64,000 bases of DNA from Meinhardsimonia xiamenensis. Its GTDB lineage: Bacteria; Pseudomonadota; Alphaproteobacteria; Rhodobacterales; Rhodobacteraceae. The stretch spans positions 62,001 through 126,000 of the forward strand of contig NZ_FNFV01000003.1 of NCBI RefSeq assembly GCF_900102905.1, in the 5' to 3' direction. This document shows positions 34,685 to 45,286 of the stretch, piece by piece. The notes beneath the pieces were generated by a model. The model saw nothing but the letters and a program-made list of their open reading frames with translations, had not been told where the DNA came from and searched no databases. Within the stretch, counting starts at the first letter, position 1; each line of letters begins with the position of its first letter. The position numbers and the translations under genes are program-made.

Positions 34685-36661
34685 ATGAGTCTGCCCCCCG
34701 GATTTCTTGACGAATTGCGCGCGCGTGTGAGCCTGGCGCAGATTGTCGGGCGCAAGGTCACGTGGGACATGCGCAAGTCAAACCAGGGCCGGGGCGACTG
34801 GTGGGCGCCTTGCCCCTTCCATCAGGAAAAGACCGCGAGCTTTCACGTCGACGACCGCAAGGGCTACTACTACTGCTTCGGCTGCCACGCGAAGGGCGAC
34901 GCGATCAGCTTCCTGCGCGAGACCGAGAACCTCGGCTTCATGGAAGCGGTGGAGGCGCTGGCGCGCGAGGCCGGCATGGAGATGCCCGCGCGTGACCCCA
35001 AGGCGGCAGAAAAGGCCGACCGGCGCGCGCGCCTTGCGGAGGTCATGGAGCAGGCGGTGCGCCATTACCGGCTCATGTTCGCCACCGCCGCGGCGGGGCC
35101 GGCGCGCGACTACCTTGCCGGGCGCGGGCTTGACACCGAGGCCTGCGCGCGCTGGGAGATCGGTTTTGCGCCCGATACGCGGCAGGGGCTCTTCCAGCAC
35201 CTGACAGGCAAGGGCGTGCCGGCCGAGGACGTCATCGCCGCCGGGCTTGCCGCGCTGCCCGAGGGCGGCGGCGCGCCCTACGACCGCTTCCGCGGCCGCA
35301 TCATCTTTCCCATCCGCGACGGGCGCGGGCGCGCCGTGGCGCTGGGCGGCAGGGCGATGGACCCGAACGCGCGCGCGAAATATCTCAACTCGCCCGAGAC
35401 CGAGCTTTTCGACAAGGGGCGCACGCTCTTCAACCTTGCGCGTGCGCGCGAGGCGGTGGGCAAGGGAGCGCCGCTGATCGTGGCCGAAGGCTACATGGAT
35501 GTGATCGCGCTCGCCGAAGCCGGTTTTGCCGGCGCCGTTGCCCCGCTTGGCACGGCGATCACCGAAGAACAGCTGGAGATGCTCTGGCGGCTTGCGCCCG
35601 AGCCGATCGTGGCGCTCGATGGCGATGCGGCGGGGCTTCGGGCGGCGATGCGCCTTGTCGATCTGGCGCTGCCACGGCTGCAGCCGGGACGCTCGCTGCG
35701 TTTTTGCCTCATGCCGGCGGGGCAGGACCCCGACGACGTGATCCGCGCCGGCGGGGCGGCGGCGATGGCCGCGCTTCTCGGCCGGGCCGAGCCGATGGTG
35801 CGGCTGTTGTGGCGGCGCGAGACCGAGGGCAAGGTCTTTGACAGCCCCGAGCGCAAGGCCGCGCTCGACCAGCGTCTGCGGGAGGCGATCAGGCGCATTC
35901 CCGACGCCGGGCTGAGGCGCCACTACGGCGAGGAGATCGCGGCGCTCAGACAAGCGCTGTTCCGCCCTGCCGGGCCGAGTTCGCGCGGCCCCGCAGCGGG
36001 CAGGAAACGCTCCAAATGGGCCCCGGCCGGCCCGAGCCCCGCCCTGCGCCGTTCCCCGCTCGCGGCCGACCCGGCGGCGGCCGAGCGTCTGCGCGAGGCG
36101 GTGATCCTTGCCGCACTCCTTGCCCATCCCGTGCTCCTGCCCGATTTCGATTCGGCTCTCGAGCGGCTCGACTGCCTCGACCCGGAGCACGAGCGGATCC
36201 GGGCCGCTCTCCTGGCCGAGCTGCACGCCTGTGGCGAGACTGCGCTTGCGGCCGTGCCCGAGGGAGTTCGGCGGCGGCTTGGCGATGGGCCCCTTGAAAA
36301 GCTGCGGTCACTGAGCCATCTGCGCGTCGTGCCAGGGCTGAAACCGGGCGATGGGCCCGAGCTGGCGCGAAAATCCATCGAGGACGCCTTCACCCGACTC
36401 ATCGCCGAGAGGGGCTGGCGTGCAGAGGTCGAGGAGGCAACGGCGGAAATCGCGGGCCTTGCCGACGAAATGGTCACCTGGCGGCTTGGCCGCGCCGGAG
36501 AGGAACGGCACCGGGCACTGATGGGGGTCAGCGAGGATGAAACCGAGTTCGTCCGTGCCGAGAACGGTCTTCTGATCGACCGCCGCGAATGGGAGGCCCG
36601 ACGTGCCCGCCTCGAGGCGGTCGATTTCCGGCGTCGCAAGCGGCGCCGGGACAACAGCTGA
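34685..36661 (+). CDS. dnaG: DNA primase DnaG
   Basis: DnaG makes the RNA primers for replication. The 658-residue protein has the N-terminal CHC2 zinc finger (CPFHQEKTASFHV, then YYCFGCHAKGDAISF). The Toprim catalytic core follows (about residues 250-370), with FPIRDGRGRAVALGGRAMD, LIVAEGYMDVIALAEAGF and VALDGDAAGLRAA. A C-terminal helicase-interaction domain (from about 455) is less conserved. The ATG at 34685 is used. It precedes rpoD as in the classic macromolecular-synthesis arrangement, though rpsU is absent. Confidence 0.97.
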   Translation: MSLPPGFLDELRARVSLAQIVGRKVTWDMRKSNQGRGDWWAPCPFHQEKTASFHVDDRKGYYYCFGCHAKGDAISFLRETENLGFMEAVEALAREAGMEMPARDPKAAEKADRRARLAEVMEQAVRHYRLMFATAAAGPARDYLAGRGLDTEACARWEIGFAPDTRQGLFQHLTGKGVPAEDVIAAGLAALPEGGGAPYDRFRGRIIFPIRDGRGRAVALGGRAMDPNARAKYLNSPETELFDKGRTLFNLARAREAVGKGAPLIVAEGYMDVIALAEAGFAGAVAPLGTAITEEQLEMLWRLAPEPIVALDGDAAGLRAAMRLVDLALPRLQPGRSLRFCLMPAGQDPDDVIRAGGAAAMAALLGRAEPMVRLLWRRETEGKVFDSPERKAALDQRLREAIRRIPDAGLRRHYGEEIAALRQALFRPAGPSSRGPAAGRKRSKWAPAGPSPALRRSPLAADPAAAERLREAVILAALLAHPVLLPDFDSALERLDCLDPEHERIRAALLAELHACGETALAAVPEGVRRRLGDGPLEKLRSLSHLRVVPGLKPGDGPELARKSIEDAFTRLIAERGWRAEVEEATAEIAGLADEMVTWRLGRAGEERHRALMGVSEDETEFVRAENGLLIDRREWEARRARLEAVDFRRRKRRRDNS

Positions 36662-36726
36662 GACACAAGCGCAGGCAGATGCCGCGCCGATTGGGAAAAG
36701 GTTAGGAAAACGGGGTAGACGGGTGT

Positions 36727-36755
36727 GCGAATCAGTGATTCGCGCTATCTGATTC
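36727..36755. promoter_or_regulatory. Perfect palindrome and cluster of three GANTC (CcrM) sites ahead of rpoD
   Basis: GCGAATCA (36727-36734), one base, and TGATTCGC (36736-36743) form a perfect palindrome. It contains GAATC at 36729-36733 and GATTC at 36737-36741, and a third GATTC follows at 36751-36755. GANTC is the recognition site of the alphaproteobacterial cell-cycle methyltransferase CcrM. The group lies 36-64 bases ahead of the rpoD start codon, in a position to affect its transcription. Confidence 0.55.
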
Positions 36756-36790
36756 GAAATCTCTCGATGCCCCACGCGAAGGAGTGCCGC

Positions 36791-38791
<2,001 letters not shown>

Positions 38792-38863
38792 GGGCGGGGC
38801 GTGCCAGTGATCCGCCGGCGGCCGGGGGCGTGCCCGGCCGCGGCGGCAACCGGAGGAGAGCCG

Positions 38864-39142
38864 ATGTCAATCCTTTCAAGACTGTTCGGGCGGAGAGGCG
38901 GCGGCATTGCCGACGCGCCCGAGCCAGAGCGGCATGGCGACTATGCGATCTACCCCGAACCGATCGCCGAGAAGGAGGGGTTTCGCGTTGCCGCGCGCAT
39001 CGAGCTCGAGATTGACGGCGAGACGAAGAGCCACCGCATGATCCGTGCCGACATCTGCACCACCCACGAGGCGGCCGTAAGCCTGACGCTCGTGAAGGCG
39101 CGCCAACTCATCGACCAGCAGGGGCCGCGGATCTTCGGTTGA
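38864..39142 (+). CDS. hlyU: HlyU family protein
   Basis: This 92-residue protein matches the HlyU family (Pfam HlyU, PF10115), annotated as a transcriptional activator but poorly studied in alphaproteobacteria and not the winged-helix HlyU of Vibrio. The family core reads [20 protein letters not shown], then [21 protein letters not shown]. The ATG at 38864 has GGAGGAG directly upstream. It sits between rpoD and the ubiTUV operon, in the same direction as both; whether it regulates either is unknown. The 36 bases after its stop run into the FNR-type operator. Confidence 0.85.
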   Translation: MSILSRLFGRRGGGIADAPEPERHGDYAIYPEPIAEKEGFRVAARIELEIDGETKSHRMIRADICTTHEAAVSLTLVKARQLIDQQGPRIFG

Positions 39143-39156
39143 GTCTCTGCCGGCAA

Positions 39157-39170
39157 TTGACGTTCGTCAA
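39157..39170 (+). promoter_or_regulatory. FNR/FnrL-type operator of ubiTUV
   Basis: TTGACGTTCGTCAA is a perfect palindrome with the FNR/FnrL pattern TTGA-N6-TCAA, extended by one base on each side (AATTGA and TCAATT). A possible -10 TATGGC lies at 39193-39198. Together they place the box centre about 41.5 bases before the predicted transcription start, as in a class II FNR-activated promoter. Confidence 0.8.
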
Positions 39171-39205
39171 TTCGGGCCGTGCAAGCGCTTGCTATGGCTC
39201 CCGGC

Positions 39206-39724
39206 ATGTCGACGCCGGAGTCTGCCCATCATCCTCGGCCGCGCCCGCTCCCGGCGCCGCCGTTGCCGCTTTTCCTTCTCAATCCGCTCCTCGCGCGCGT
39301 TGCGCGCCGGATCGCGACTGAGAACCCCCGCATGTTCAACCGACTGGGCCCTTGGGTGGGCAGTGATTTTGTCATTGATCCGGTCGACATGCCCTTCGCG
39401 CTGCACTTGCGTCCCGATCCGGCCGCCCCCGTATTGCGCGCGGTCTCGCGCCGGGCGCTGCCGGAGCATGTGGCCTATGTCGCGGGCCGGTTTCTCGATC
39501 TGCTGGAACTGATCGACGCCGACCGTGATGGCGATGCCCTCTTCTTTTCTCGCGAGCTGGAGATTTCGGGCAATACCGAGGCGGTTGTCTCGCTGCGGAA
39601 CGCCCTGGACGACATAGACGGCTCGATCGCCGAACGCGTGGCCGTGATGCATGGGCCGCCGGGCCGCGCCGCCCTGAAGGTGTTGCGTCACATGGCCAAG
39701 AAAAGGAGAGCCGGGAAACAATGA
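39206..39724 (+). CDS. ubiT: Ubiquinone anaerobic biosynthesis accessory factor UbiT (SCP2 domain)
   Basis: UbiT (formerly YhbT) is an SCP2-domain lipid-binding protein that is thought to hold ubiquinone intermediates for the oxygen-independent pathway. The 172-residue product has a proline-rich N-terminus and then the SCP2 domain (about residues 30-150), with RPDPAAPVLRAVSRRALPEHVAYVAGRF and the conserved FSRELEISGNTEAVV segment. Possible starts are GTG 39179, ATG 39194 and ATG 39206. I chose 39206 because the other two fall at or before the inferred -10 and transcription start. The stop overlaps the ubiU ATG as ATGA. Confidence 0.92.
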   Translation: MSTPESAHHPRPRPLPAPPLPLFLLNPLLARVARRIATENPRMFNRLGPWVGSDFVIDPVDMPFALHLRPDPAAPVLRAVSRRALPEHVAYVAGRFLDLLELIDADRDGDALFFSRELEISGNTEAVVSLRNALDDIDGSIAERVAVMHGPPGRAALKVLRHMAKKRRAGKQ

Positions 39725-40719
39725 CCTGTGGAGAACTCGTCTGCCCAGCGGGCACCCCGGCGGCACTGCGTGCAGCGGTGGATGCCGGCGCCGATGCCGT
39801 CTATTGCGGATTTCAGAACGCAACGAATGCGCGCAACTTTCCGGGGCTGAACTTCACTCCCGAAGAGATGGAGGAAGGCATCGCCTACGCCCATGCGCGC
39901 GGAGCCAAGGTGCTGCTCGCGCTCAATACGTTTCCGCCCGCGGGCAAGTTCGGCCTTTGGCTCGAGGCTGCCGCCATGGGTGCGCGCATGGGTGTCGATG
40001 CGATCATAGTGGCGGACATCGGCGTCGCTGCTCGCGTGCGGGAGACACATCCCGACCAGAGGCTTCACCTCTCGGTGCAGGCCGCCGCTTCGAGTCCTGA
40101 GGCGATTTGCTATTACGTGGAAAACTTCGGCATCAAGCGCGTGGTCCTGCCACGCATTCTGACGATCCCGGAAATCAAGGCTTTGATGGCCGAGATTCCC
40201 TGCGAGGTAGAGACATTCATCTTTGGCAATCATGGCCTGATGGTCGAGGGGAGGTGTTCGCTGACCAACTACGTCACCGGCCTGTCGACCAATATGGACG
40301 GGGTTTGCAGCCCCGCGGGACATGTCGAATACCTTCGCGAGGCCGATGGTGGCATGACCACGCGCCTCGGCGCCTTCACGATAGACCGTTTCGGCCCCGG
40401 GGAGACCGCCGGCTATCCGACGATATGCAAGGGCCGATACCGCGCGCCCTGCCGCGAGGGCGGCTACTATGCCTTCGAGCAGCCGGTAAGCCTTAATCTT
40501 GCGCCCCTCCTGCCGGAGCTTATGGCCGCAGGTGTGCATGCCTTCAAGATAGAGGGCCGTCAGCGTTCTCGCGCCTATGTGAGCCAGGTCGTTTCGGCCT
40601 TTCGCGTAGCGATCGACGCGATCCGCGAGGGCCGTTCGCCGGAGTTGGCAAGCCTGGTCGCGCTGACGGAGGGGCAGAAGGAAACCCAAGGCGCGGCGGC
40701 GTCGAAGAAATGGCGGTGA
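39721..40719 (+). CDS. ubiU: Oxygen-independent ubiquinone hydroxylase subunit UbiU (peptidase U32 family)
   Basis: UbiU (YhbU) and UbiV form an Fe-S heterodimer that hydroxylates ubiquinone precursors without O2. The 332-residue protein matches throughout: ELVCPAGTPAALRAAVDAGA, GADAVYCGFQ, RHLSVQ-like HLSVQAAAS, and AGYPTICKGRY. Three Fe-S cysteines of the family are present (C179 in EGRCSLTNY, then GVCSPAG and TICKGRY). The position of the first, seven residues before C179, is glycine (FGNHGLMVEGRC). The gene overlaps ubiT by ATGA and ubiV by ten bases. Confidence 0.93.
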   Translation: MTCGELVCPAGTPAALRAAVDAGADAVYCGFQNATNARNFPGLNFTPEEMEEGIAYAHARGAKVLLALNTFPPAGKFGLWLEAAAMGARMGVDAIIVADIGVAARVRETHPDQRLHLSVQAAASSPEAICYYVENFGIKRVVLPRILTIPEIKALMAEIPCEVETFIFGNHGLMVEGRCSLTNYVTGLSTNMDGVCSPAGHVEYLREADGGMTTRLGAFTIDRFGPGETAGYPTICKGRYRAPCREGGYYAFEQPVSLNLAPLLPELMAAGVHAFKIEGRQRSRAYVSQVVSAFRVAIDAIREGRSPELASLVALTEGQKETQGAAASKKWR

Positions 40720-41630
40720 TACAGATGGAACTGACCCTCGCTCCGATTCCCTTCCACTGGCAACGCGAGGAGCGGCGCGACTTCTACGCCCGCATCGCCG
40801 ACGAAGCGCCGGTAGACAATGTCGTGCTCGGCGAGCTGATCTGCTCCAAGCGCGCGCCCTTCTTCGAAGCCGATCTCCCCCGGATCGCCGAGCGGCTGGA
40901 GCGTGGCGGCAAGCGGGTGATCTGGTGCTCGCTGTCCGAGGTGGTGCTGAAACGCGAGCGCCGCGCAACAGAGGATCTTTGTGCTGCCGCTGACGGGCGC
41001 CTCGTGGAGGCCAACAATGCCGCCGCGCTGCGCGCGCTCGCCGGCCGCCCGCACCGGGTTGGGCCAATGCTGAACATATACAATGAAGAGACGATGGCCT
41101 TTCTCGCCGAGCGTGGCGCGATCCACTTCTCGTTGCCGCCGGAACTGCCGCGCGCCTCGGTTGCGGTGATGGCCTCGGCGGCGCATCGGCTCGGCGTATC
41201 GCTCGAGGTACAGGTCTTTGGCCGGGCCTCTCTCGCGGTTTCGGCGCGCTGCTATCACGCCCGCGCCCATGGCCGAACGAAGGACAACTGCCTTTTCGTC
41301 TGCGAGGAAGATCCCGACGGGATGCCGCTCGATACGACGGCCGGCGAGCCCTTTCTGGTGATCAACGGCATCCAGACCATGTCGCGCAGCTATGTCAATC
41401 TGGCTGCACATGTGCCTGATATCCGCTCGCTCGGGGTCAAGGAGCTGCGCCTCATTCCTCAAAGACAGAACATGGTCGCTGTGGCGCGTGTCTTTTCCGA
41501 GGTGTCCCGAGGCACGATTTCCGGCGAGGAAGCCGCCGCACGTCTTGACGCTCTGGAGATGGGAGTGCCTTTCTCGAACGGCTTCTGGCAAGGCGAGGCG
41601 GGCTACCGGTGGATCGCTCGCGCAAGTTGA
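40710..41630 (+). CDS. ubiV: Oxygen-independent ubiquinone hydroxylase subunit UbiV (peptidase U32 family)
   Basis: UbiV (YhbV) is the partner of UbiU. The 306-residue protein has all four cysteines expected for its 4Fe-4S cluster: one in GELICSKRAPFF, and three in the group ARCYHARAHGRTKDNCLFVC, with the C-x12-C-x3-C spacing of the E. coli protein. The start overlaps the end of ubiU by ten bases. A ribosome binding site is not obvious, consistent with coupled translation. The operon ubiTUV should let this organism make ubiquinone under anoxic conditions, for anaerobic respiration or anoxygenic phototrophy. Confidence 0.95.
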   Translation: MAVIQMELTLAPIPFHWQREERRDFYARIADEAPVDNVVLGELICSKRAPFFEADLPRIAERLERGGKRVIWCSLSEVVLKRERRATEDLCAAADGRLVEANNAAALRALAGRPHRVGPMLNIYNEETMAFLAERGAIHFSLPPELPRASVAVMASAAHRLGVSLEVQVFGRASLAVSARCYHARAHGRTKDNCLFVCEEDPDGMPLDTTAGEPFLVINGIQTMSRSYVNLAAHVPDIRSLGVKELRLIPQRQNMVAVARVFSEVSRGTISGEEAAARLDALEMGVPFSNGFWQGEAGYRWIARAS

Positions 41631-41807
41631 GCCGCGACAGGGCGTGAACTTGCCCCTTGGCGCAATGGCGCGCCATGGACTAGTCAAGGGGCATGACCAG
41701 TAGCCGCATCGGGTTGTCGCACCCGCTCCATTCCACGTTTAACGTCGCTCTGTCCGCGCGAGCGCACCCGCTTGCCTCCCAGGGGTGGCGAGATTGCAGC
41801 GTTCGCC

Positions 41808-42614
41808 ATGACTGACATTGCTCTTGCGCTTTCAGGCGGTGGCGCCGCGGGGCTTGGGCACATACCGGTACTCGAGGGGCTCGATGCGCTCGGGATGAAG
41901 CCGGTTGCCATCGCCGGCACCTCCATCGGGGCGCTCATCGGGGCGGCCTATGCCGCCGGACTGACGGGCGCCCAGATCAGGGCTCATGTGCTGGAGCTTC
42001 TGACCTCGCCGTCTCGGGCGGCGCGCAGGCTGTGGGAGGAGGCCCGCTCGAACGGGATCGGCAAGCTTTTGTCGCTCGAGGCTGAAACGGTCGTCTCCAT
42101 CGCGTTGCCGCCGGGCGTTCCCGAGCGCTTCGAGGATCTGGAGATACCGCTCAAGGTCATTGCCACCGATTTTCACGGCCGCGCCGAGCGGCGCATCTCG
42201 CGCGGCAACCTGCGCGCGGCGCTGGCCGCGTCGATTGCCATTCCGGGGGTGGTGCGCCCGGTGGTGCTGGATGGCCGCGTGATGGTGGACGGTGGGGTGA
42301 CCAACAACCTTCCTGTCGAGGCGCTTCCAGACGGCGCGCTGACCGTGGCCGTCGATGTTGCCAGCGAACCGCCAAGCGAGTCGACCGACATTCCGAACGG
42401 GCTTGCGCTGTCGCTGGGAGCGCTGCGCATCATGATGCAGGAGCTTCTGGAGGTGCGGCTCTCGCGCCGCCCGCCGGACGTGCTCATCCGCCCGCCCTGC
42501 AGCCGTTTCATGGCGCTGGAGTTCTATCGCGCCGCCGAAATCCTCTCCGCGGCGGAGCCTGCGCGGGAGGAGACCCAGACCGCCATCCGCCGGGCAATCG
42601 CGATGCGGGCATGA
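41808..42614 (+). CDS. Patatin-like phospholipase
   Basis: This 268-residue protein has the patatin catalytic features: the oxyanion loop SGGGAAGLGHIPVLEGL, the nucleophile elbow GTSIGA with Ser39, and the aspartate of the dyad in MVDGGVTNNLPVEAL. It is closest in layout to RssA-like soluble patatins and probably hydrolyses an acyl ester of a phospholipid; the substrate is unknown. The ATG at 41808 fits the conserved MTDIALALSGGGA start. The 177 bases before it contain nothing recognisable. Confidence 0.93.
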   Translation: MTDIALALSGGGAAGLGHIPVLEGLDALGMKPVAIAGTSIGALIGAAYAAGLTGAQIRAHVLELLTSPSRAARRLWEEARSNGIGKLLSLEAETVVSIALPPGVPERFEDLEIPLKVIATDFHGRAERRISRGNLRAALAASIAIPGVVRPVVLDGRVMVDGGVTNNLPVEALPDGALTVAVDVASEPPSESTDIPNGLALSLGALRIMMQELLEVRLSRRPPDVLIRPPCSRFMALEFYRAAEILSAAEPAREETQTAIRRAIAMRA

Positions 42615-42716
42615 CGGCTGAGCGGCCGGCGCTGCCGCAACCGTGGCGCAACAGCTTGTCGCGGCTCTTGCCGGGCGGCTGTCAAAACAATCGCGGCGGC
42701 GTTACCCTCCGCACCC

Positions 42717-43139
42717 ATGCTGACCACATTCCGCATTCCCACCAGCGGCCCCGGTGCCTACGAGTTCACCGGCGAGGTTCTCCGCTGGCTGCGCGGGCAG
42801 GGTGACGGGCTTGTGACACTCTTCGTGCGCCACACTTCCTGCTCGCTCCTCATCCAGGAGAACGCAGACCCGGACGTGCAGCGCGATCTGGCCGAGTTCT
42901 TCCGCCGCCTCGTGCCACGCGGCGACGACCCCTCGATGCGCTGGCTCAGCCACACGCTCGAGGGCCCCGACGACATGCCCGCCCACATCCGCGCCGCGCT
43001 CCTGCCGGTTTCGCTCTCGATCCCGGTGGAGGGAGGGCGCCCTATGCTGGGCACCTGGCAGGGGATCTTCCTCGTCGAACACCGCGACCGGCCGCACCGC
43101 CGCGACGTCGCCGCCCATTTTGCCCCGGACAGCCCGTGA
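42717..43139 (+). CDS. yjbQ: YjbQ/UPF0047 family protein
   Basis: This 140-residue protein matches the UPF0047 (YjbQ) family: VTLFVRHTSCSLLIQENADPDV, then LSHTLEGPDDMPAHIRAAL and LGTWQGIFLVEHRDRPHRR. Conserved histidines in the HTSCSL and HTLEGPDDMPAH segments suggest a metal site. Some members have been reported to rescue thiamine-phosphate synthase mutants, but the physiological role is unsettled. It ends seven bases before the M20-type amidohydrolase gene. Confidence 0.93.
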   Translation: MLTTFRIPTSGPGAYEFTGEVLRWLRGQGDGLVTLFVRHTSCSLLIQENADPDVQRDLAEFFRRLVPRGDDPSMRWLSHTLEGPDDMPAHIRAALLPVSLSIPVEGGRPMLGTWQGIFLVEHRDRPHRRDVAAHFAPDSP

Positions 43140-43146
43140 GAAAGCC

Positions 43147-44706
43147 ATGACCGACCCCGTGATCGCCTCCGCCGAACTCTGGATCTCGACCCACAAGCAC
43201 GTTCTTTCCGACTGGTGCGCCACCATCTTCGACTTCGCCGAGCCGGCCTGGCGCGAGTACCGCTCGGCGGCGTGGTATGTGGAGCGCCTCAGGGCCGAAG
43301 GCTTCGAGGTGGAGGAAGGCTCGGCCGGCATGCCCACCGCCTTCGCCGCCCGCTGGTCGAACGGGCCGGGCCCCGAGATCGGCATGTATGCCGAGTATGA
43401 CGCCGTGCCCGCCAACTGCCAGGCGCCCGCGCCGCGCCGCGCGCCGCGAGAAGGGCTCGGCTTCGAGGCCGCGGGCCACACCGACCCGCATTCGGCGCTG
43501 GGCGTGGGCGCGCTCGCAGGGCTTCTTGCCACCAAGGCCGCGATGGAGGCGCATGACATTCCCGGCACGCTGCGGTTCACCGGCGAGCCGGCCGAGAAGG
43601 TGCGCGGCTCCAAGCCTCTGCACGCCGCTGCGGGCTATTATGACGGGCTTGCGGCGATGCTCTCCTTCCACCCCTTCTACATGCTGCCGCTGTGCAACAC
43701 CGTACGTTGGGACACGCACTGCGGCGCCGCCTTCTCGATGATCTACTCCTTCCGCTGCGAGGAGCCGCATCTGTGGGGCGCGGGCGATGGCGCGCCGATC
43801 CCGCAATCCCATGCCGCCGTGCGCGCGCCGGGGGCCAATGACGCGCTGATGCTGATGTATCAGAACGCCCGCGCCCTGCGCGACTCGATGCTGCCGCATG
43901 CCGGCGGCTGGTCGGTGTCGGAGGCAATCATCTCGGCCGGGCAGGCAACGGCCGACAACCTGCCGGGTTATCGCGCCGATCTGCAGTACATCATCCGCAC
44001 GCCTGATCTCGCCTCGGCCGAACGTTTCGCGGCCGCACTTGACCGCGTGGCCGAGCAGGCCGCCGCCCTCACTGGCTGCCGGGTGGAGAGGCACTGGGTG
44101 TCGAAGTCCCGCCCCGGCCTGCCCAATCATGCGCTGGCCGAAGTGGTCTGGGAGGCGCTCAGGCAGGTTGGCCCGCCCGAGTGGGACGAGGGCGCGCGCG
44201 AGATCATGCGGCAGGTGCAACGCGAATGCGGCGCGGCGCCCGCCGAAGAGCCGCTCATCCCCGAATGCACTCGTCTCATCGACCCGCGCGAGGCGGAAGC
44301 CGCGCTGCGCCGGCAGCTTCCTCCGGAGCAGGAGCACTTCACCTCCGACGACTACACCGAGATGTGCTGGCACGCGCCCACCGCGCGGCTCTACATCGCG
44401 CGCCCCGCGCTCGTGGGCGGGCCTTACCCGCCCTGGGCGATGAACGCGCTCGGCGGGATACCGGCCACCATCGACCCCACGGTGATCTGCGCGGGCCGGG
44501 TGCTGGCACGCGCCGCACTCAGGCTCCTGCGTGATGCTGACGCGAGGGCTGCGGCTTGGGCCGAGTTCGAGGCGCGCACCGGCGGAGGGCCCGGCGGGTC
44601 GGAATGGATTGCGCCGCTTGCCGATTATCCCCCACCCATCGGCTTCGCCTGGCCCGAATATGTGGAAACGCCGCGCGGGCGCGACTGGCACATTCCCTCG
44701 CGCTGA
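43147..44706 (+). CDS. M20 family amidohydrolase/peptidase
   Basis: This 519-residue enzyme belongs to the M20/AbgB-like metal-dependent amidohydrolases, which cleave an amide bond in N-acyl or dipeptide-like substrates. It has the PAWREYRSA opening, MYAEYDAVPAN, a metal-ligand region GHTDPHSALGVGALAGLLA and FTGEPAEKVRGSKPLHA, and a C-terminal part containing HWVSKSRPGLPNHALAEVVWEAL and TSDDYTEMCWHAPTARLYIA. The natural substrate is unknown. The start at ATG 43147 is seven bases after yjbQ, so the two are probably co-transcribed. Confidence 0.9.
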   Translation: MTDPVIASAELWISTHKHVLSDWCATIFDFAEPAWREYRSAAWYVERLRAEGFEVEEGSAGMPTAFAARWSNGPGPEIGMYAEYDAVPANCQAPAPRRAPREGLGFEAAGHTDPHSALGVGALAGLLATKAAMEAHDIPGTLRFTGEPAEKVRGSKPLHAAAGYYDGLAAMLSFHPFYMLPLCNTVRWDTHCGAAFSMIYSFRCEEPHLWGAGDGAPIPQSHAAVRAPGANDALMLMYQNARALRDSMLPHAGGWSVSEAIISAGQATADNLPGYRADLQYIIRTPDLASAERFAAALDRVAEQAAALTGCRVERHWVSKSRPGLPNHALAEVVWEALRQVGPPEWDEGAREIMRQVQRECGAAPAEEPLIPECTRLIDPREAEAALRRQLPPEQEHFTSDDYTEMCWHAPTARLYIARPALVGGPYPPWAMNALGGIPATIDPTVICAGRVLARAALRLLRDADARAAAWAEFEARTGGGPGGSEWIAPLADYPPPIGFAWPEYVETPRGRDWHIPSR

Positions 44707-44812
44707 GGACCGACGCGCCGCATCTCGTGGCGGCGATTTTGGCCTACCCAAGCCATAGAGGGCGGCCTATAGTGCCTGTGGAAAACCGGGGACTGACACC
44801 GAGGGAAAGGCC

Positions 44813-45286
44813 ATGCGCTGCCCGTTCTGTGGCAACATCGACACGCAGGTGAAGGACTCGCGGCCCGCGGAGGATCACGTCGCGATCCGCCGCCGCCGCT
44901 TCTGCCCCGCCTGCGGGGGGCGTTTCACCACCTATGAACGGGTGCAGCTGCGCGACCTCGTGGTCATCAAGTCGAGCGGTCGGCGCGAGCCCTTTGACCG
45001 TGACAAGCTCGAGCGCTCGATCCGCATCGCCATGCAGAAGCGCCCGATCGAGCCCGAGCGCATCGACCAGATGATCTCGGGCATCGTGCGCCGGCTCGAG
45101 AGCATGGGCGAGACGGACATCCCCTCCAAGGTCATCGGCGAGATCGTCATGGAGACGCTGGCGCGCATCGACACCGTCGCCTACGTGCGTTTTGCCAGCG
45201 TCTACAAGAACTTCCAGGCCGCTGACGATTTCGACAAGTTCGTCGCCGAGCTGCGCCCGGCGAAAGAGGACGCGTCCGAGGGGTGA
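44813..45286 (+). CDS. nrdR: Transcriptional repressor NrdR
   Basis: NrdR represses ribonucleotide reductase genes when dATP/ATP levels are high. The 157-residue protein has the N-terminal zinc ribbon (C3, C6, C31, C34), followed by the ATP-cone ([21 protein letters not shown] onward, through [12 protein letters not shown]). The ATG at 44813 is preceded by GAGGGAAAGG. A TATAGT hexamer at 44768-44773 could be its -10, although the -35 side is weak. It overlaps ribD by GTGA, a common pairing in bacteria. Confidence 0.97.
   Translation: MRCPFCGNIDTQVKDSRPAEDHVAIRRRRFCPACGGRFTTYERVQLRDLVVIKSSGRREPFDRDKLERSIRIAMQKRPIEPERIDQMISGIVRRLESMGETDIPSKVIGEIVMETLARIDTVAYVRFASVYKNFQAADDFDKFVAELRPAKEDASEG

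Noticed and set aside
34444-34710. A possible 88-codon gene upstream of dnaG
   Set aside because: It overlaps the dnaG start, has no ribosome binding site, and its composition does not resemble the surrounding genes or any known family.
40575-41687. Minus-strand open frame across the ubiU-ubiV junction
   Set aside because: It is antisense to UbiV, which has all expected Fe-S cysteines and an ATGA-style coupled layout; the frame has no identifiable motif.
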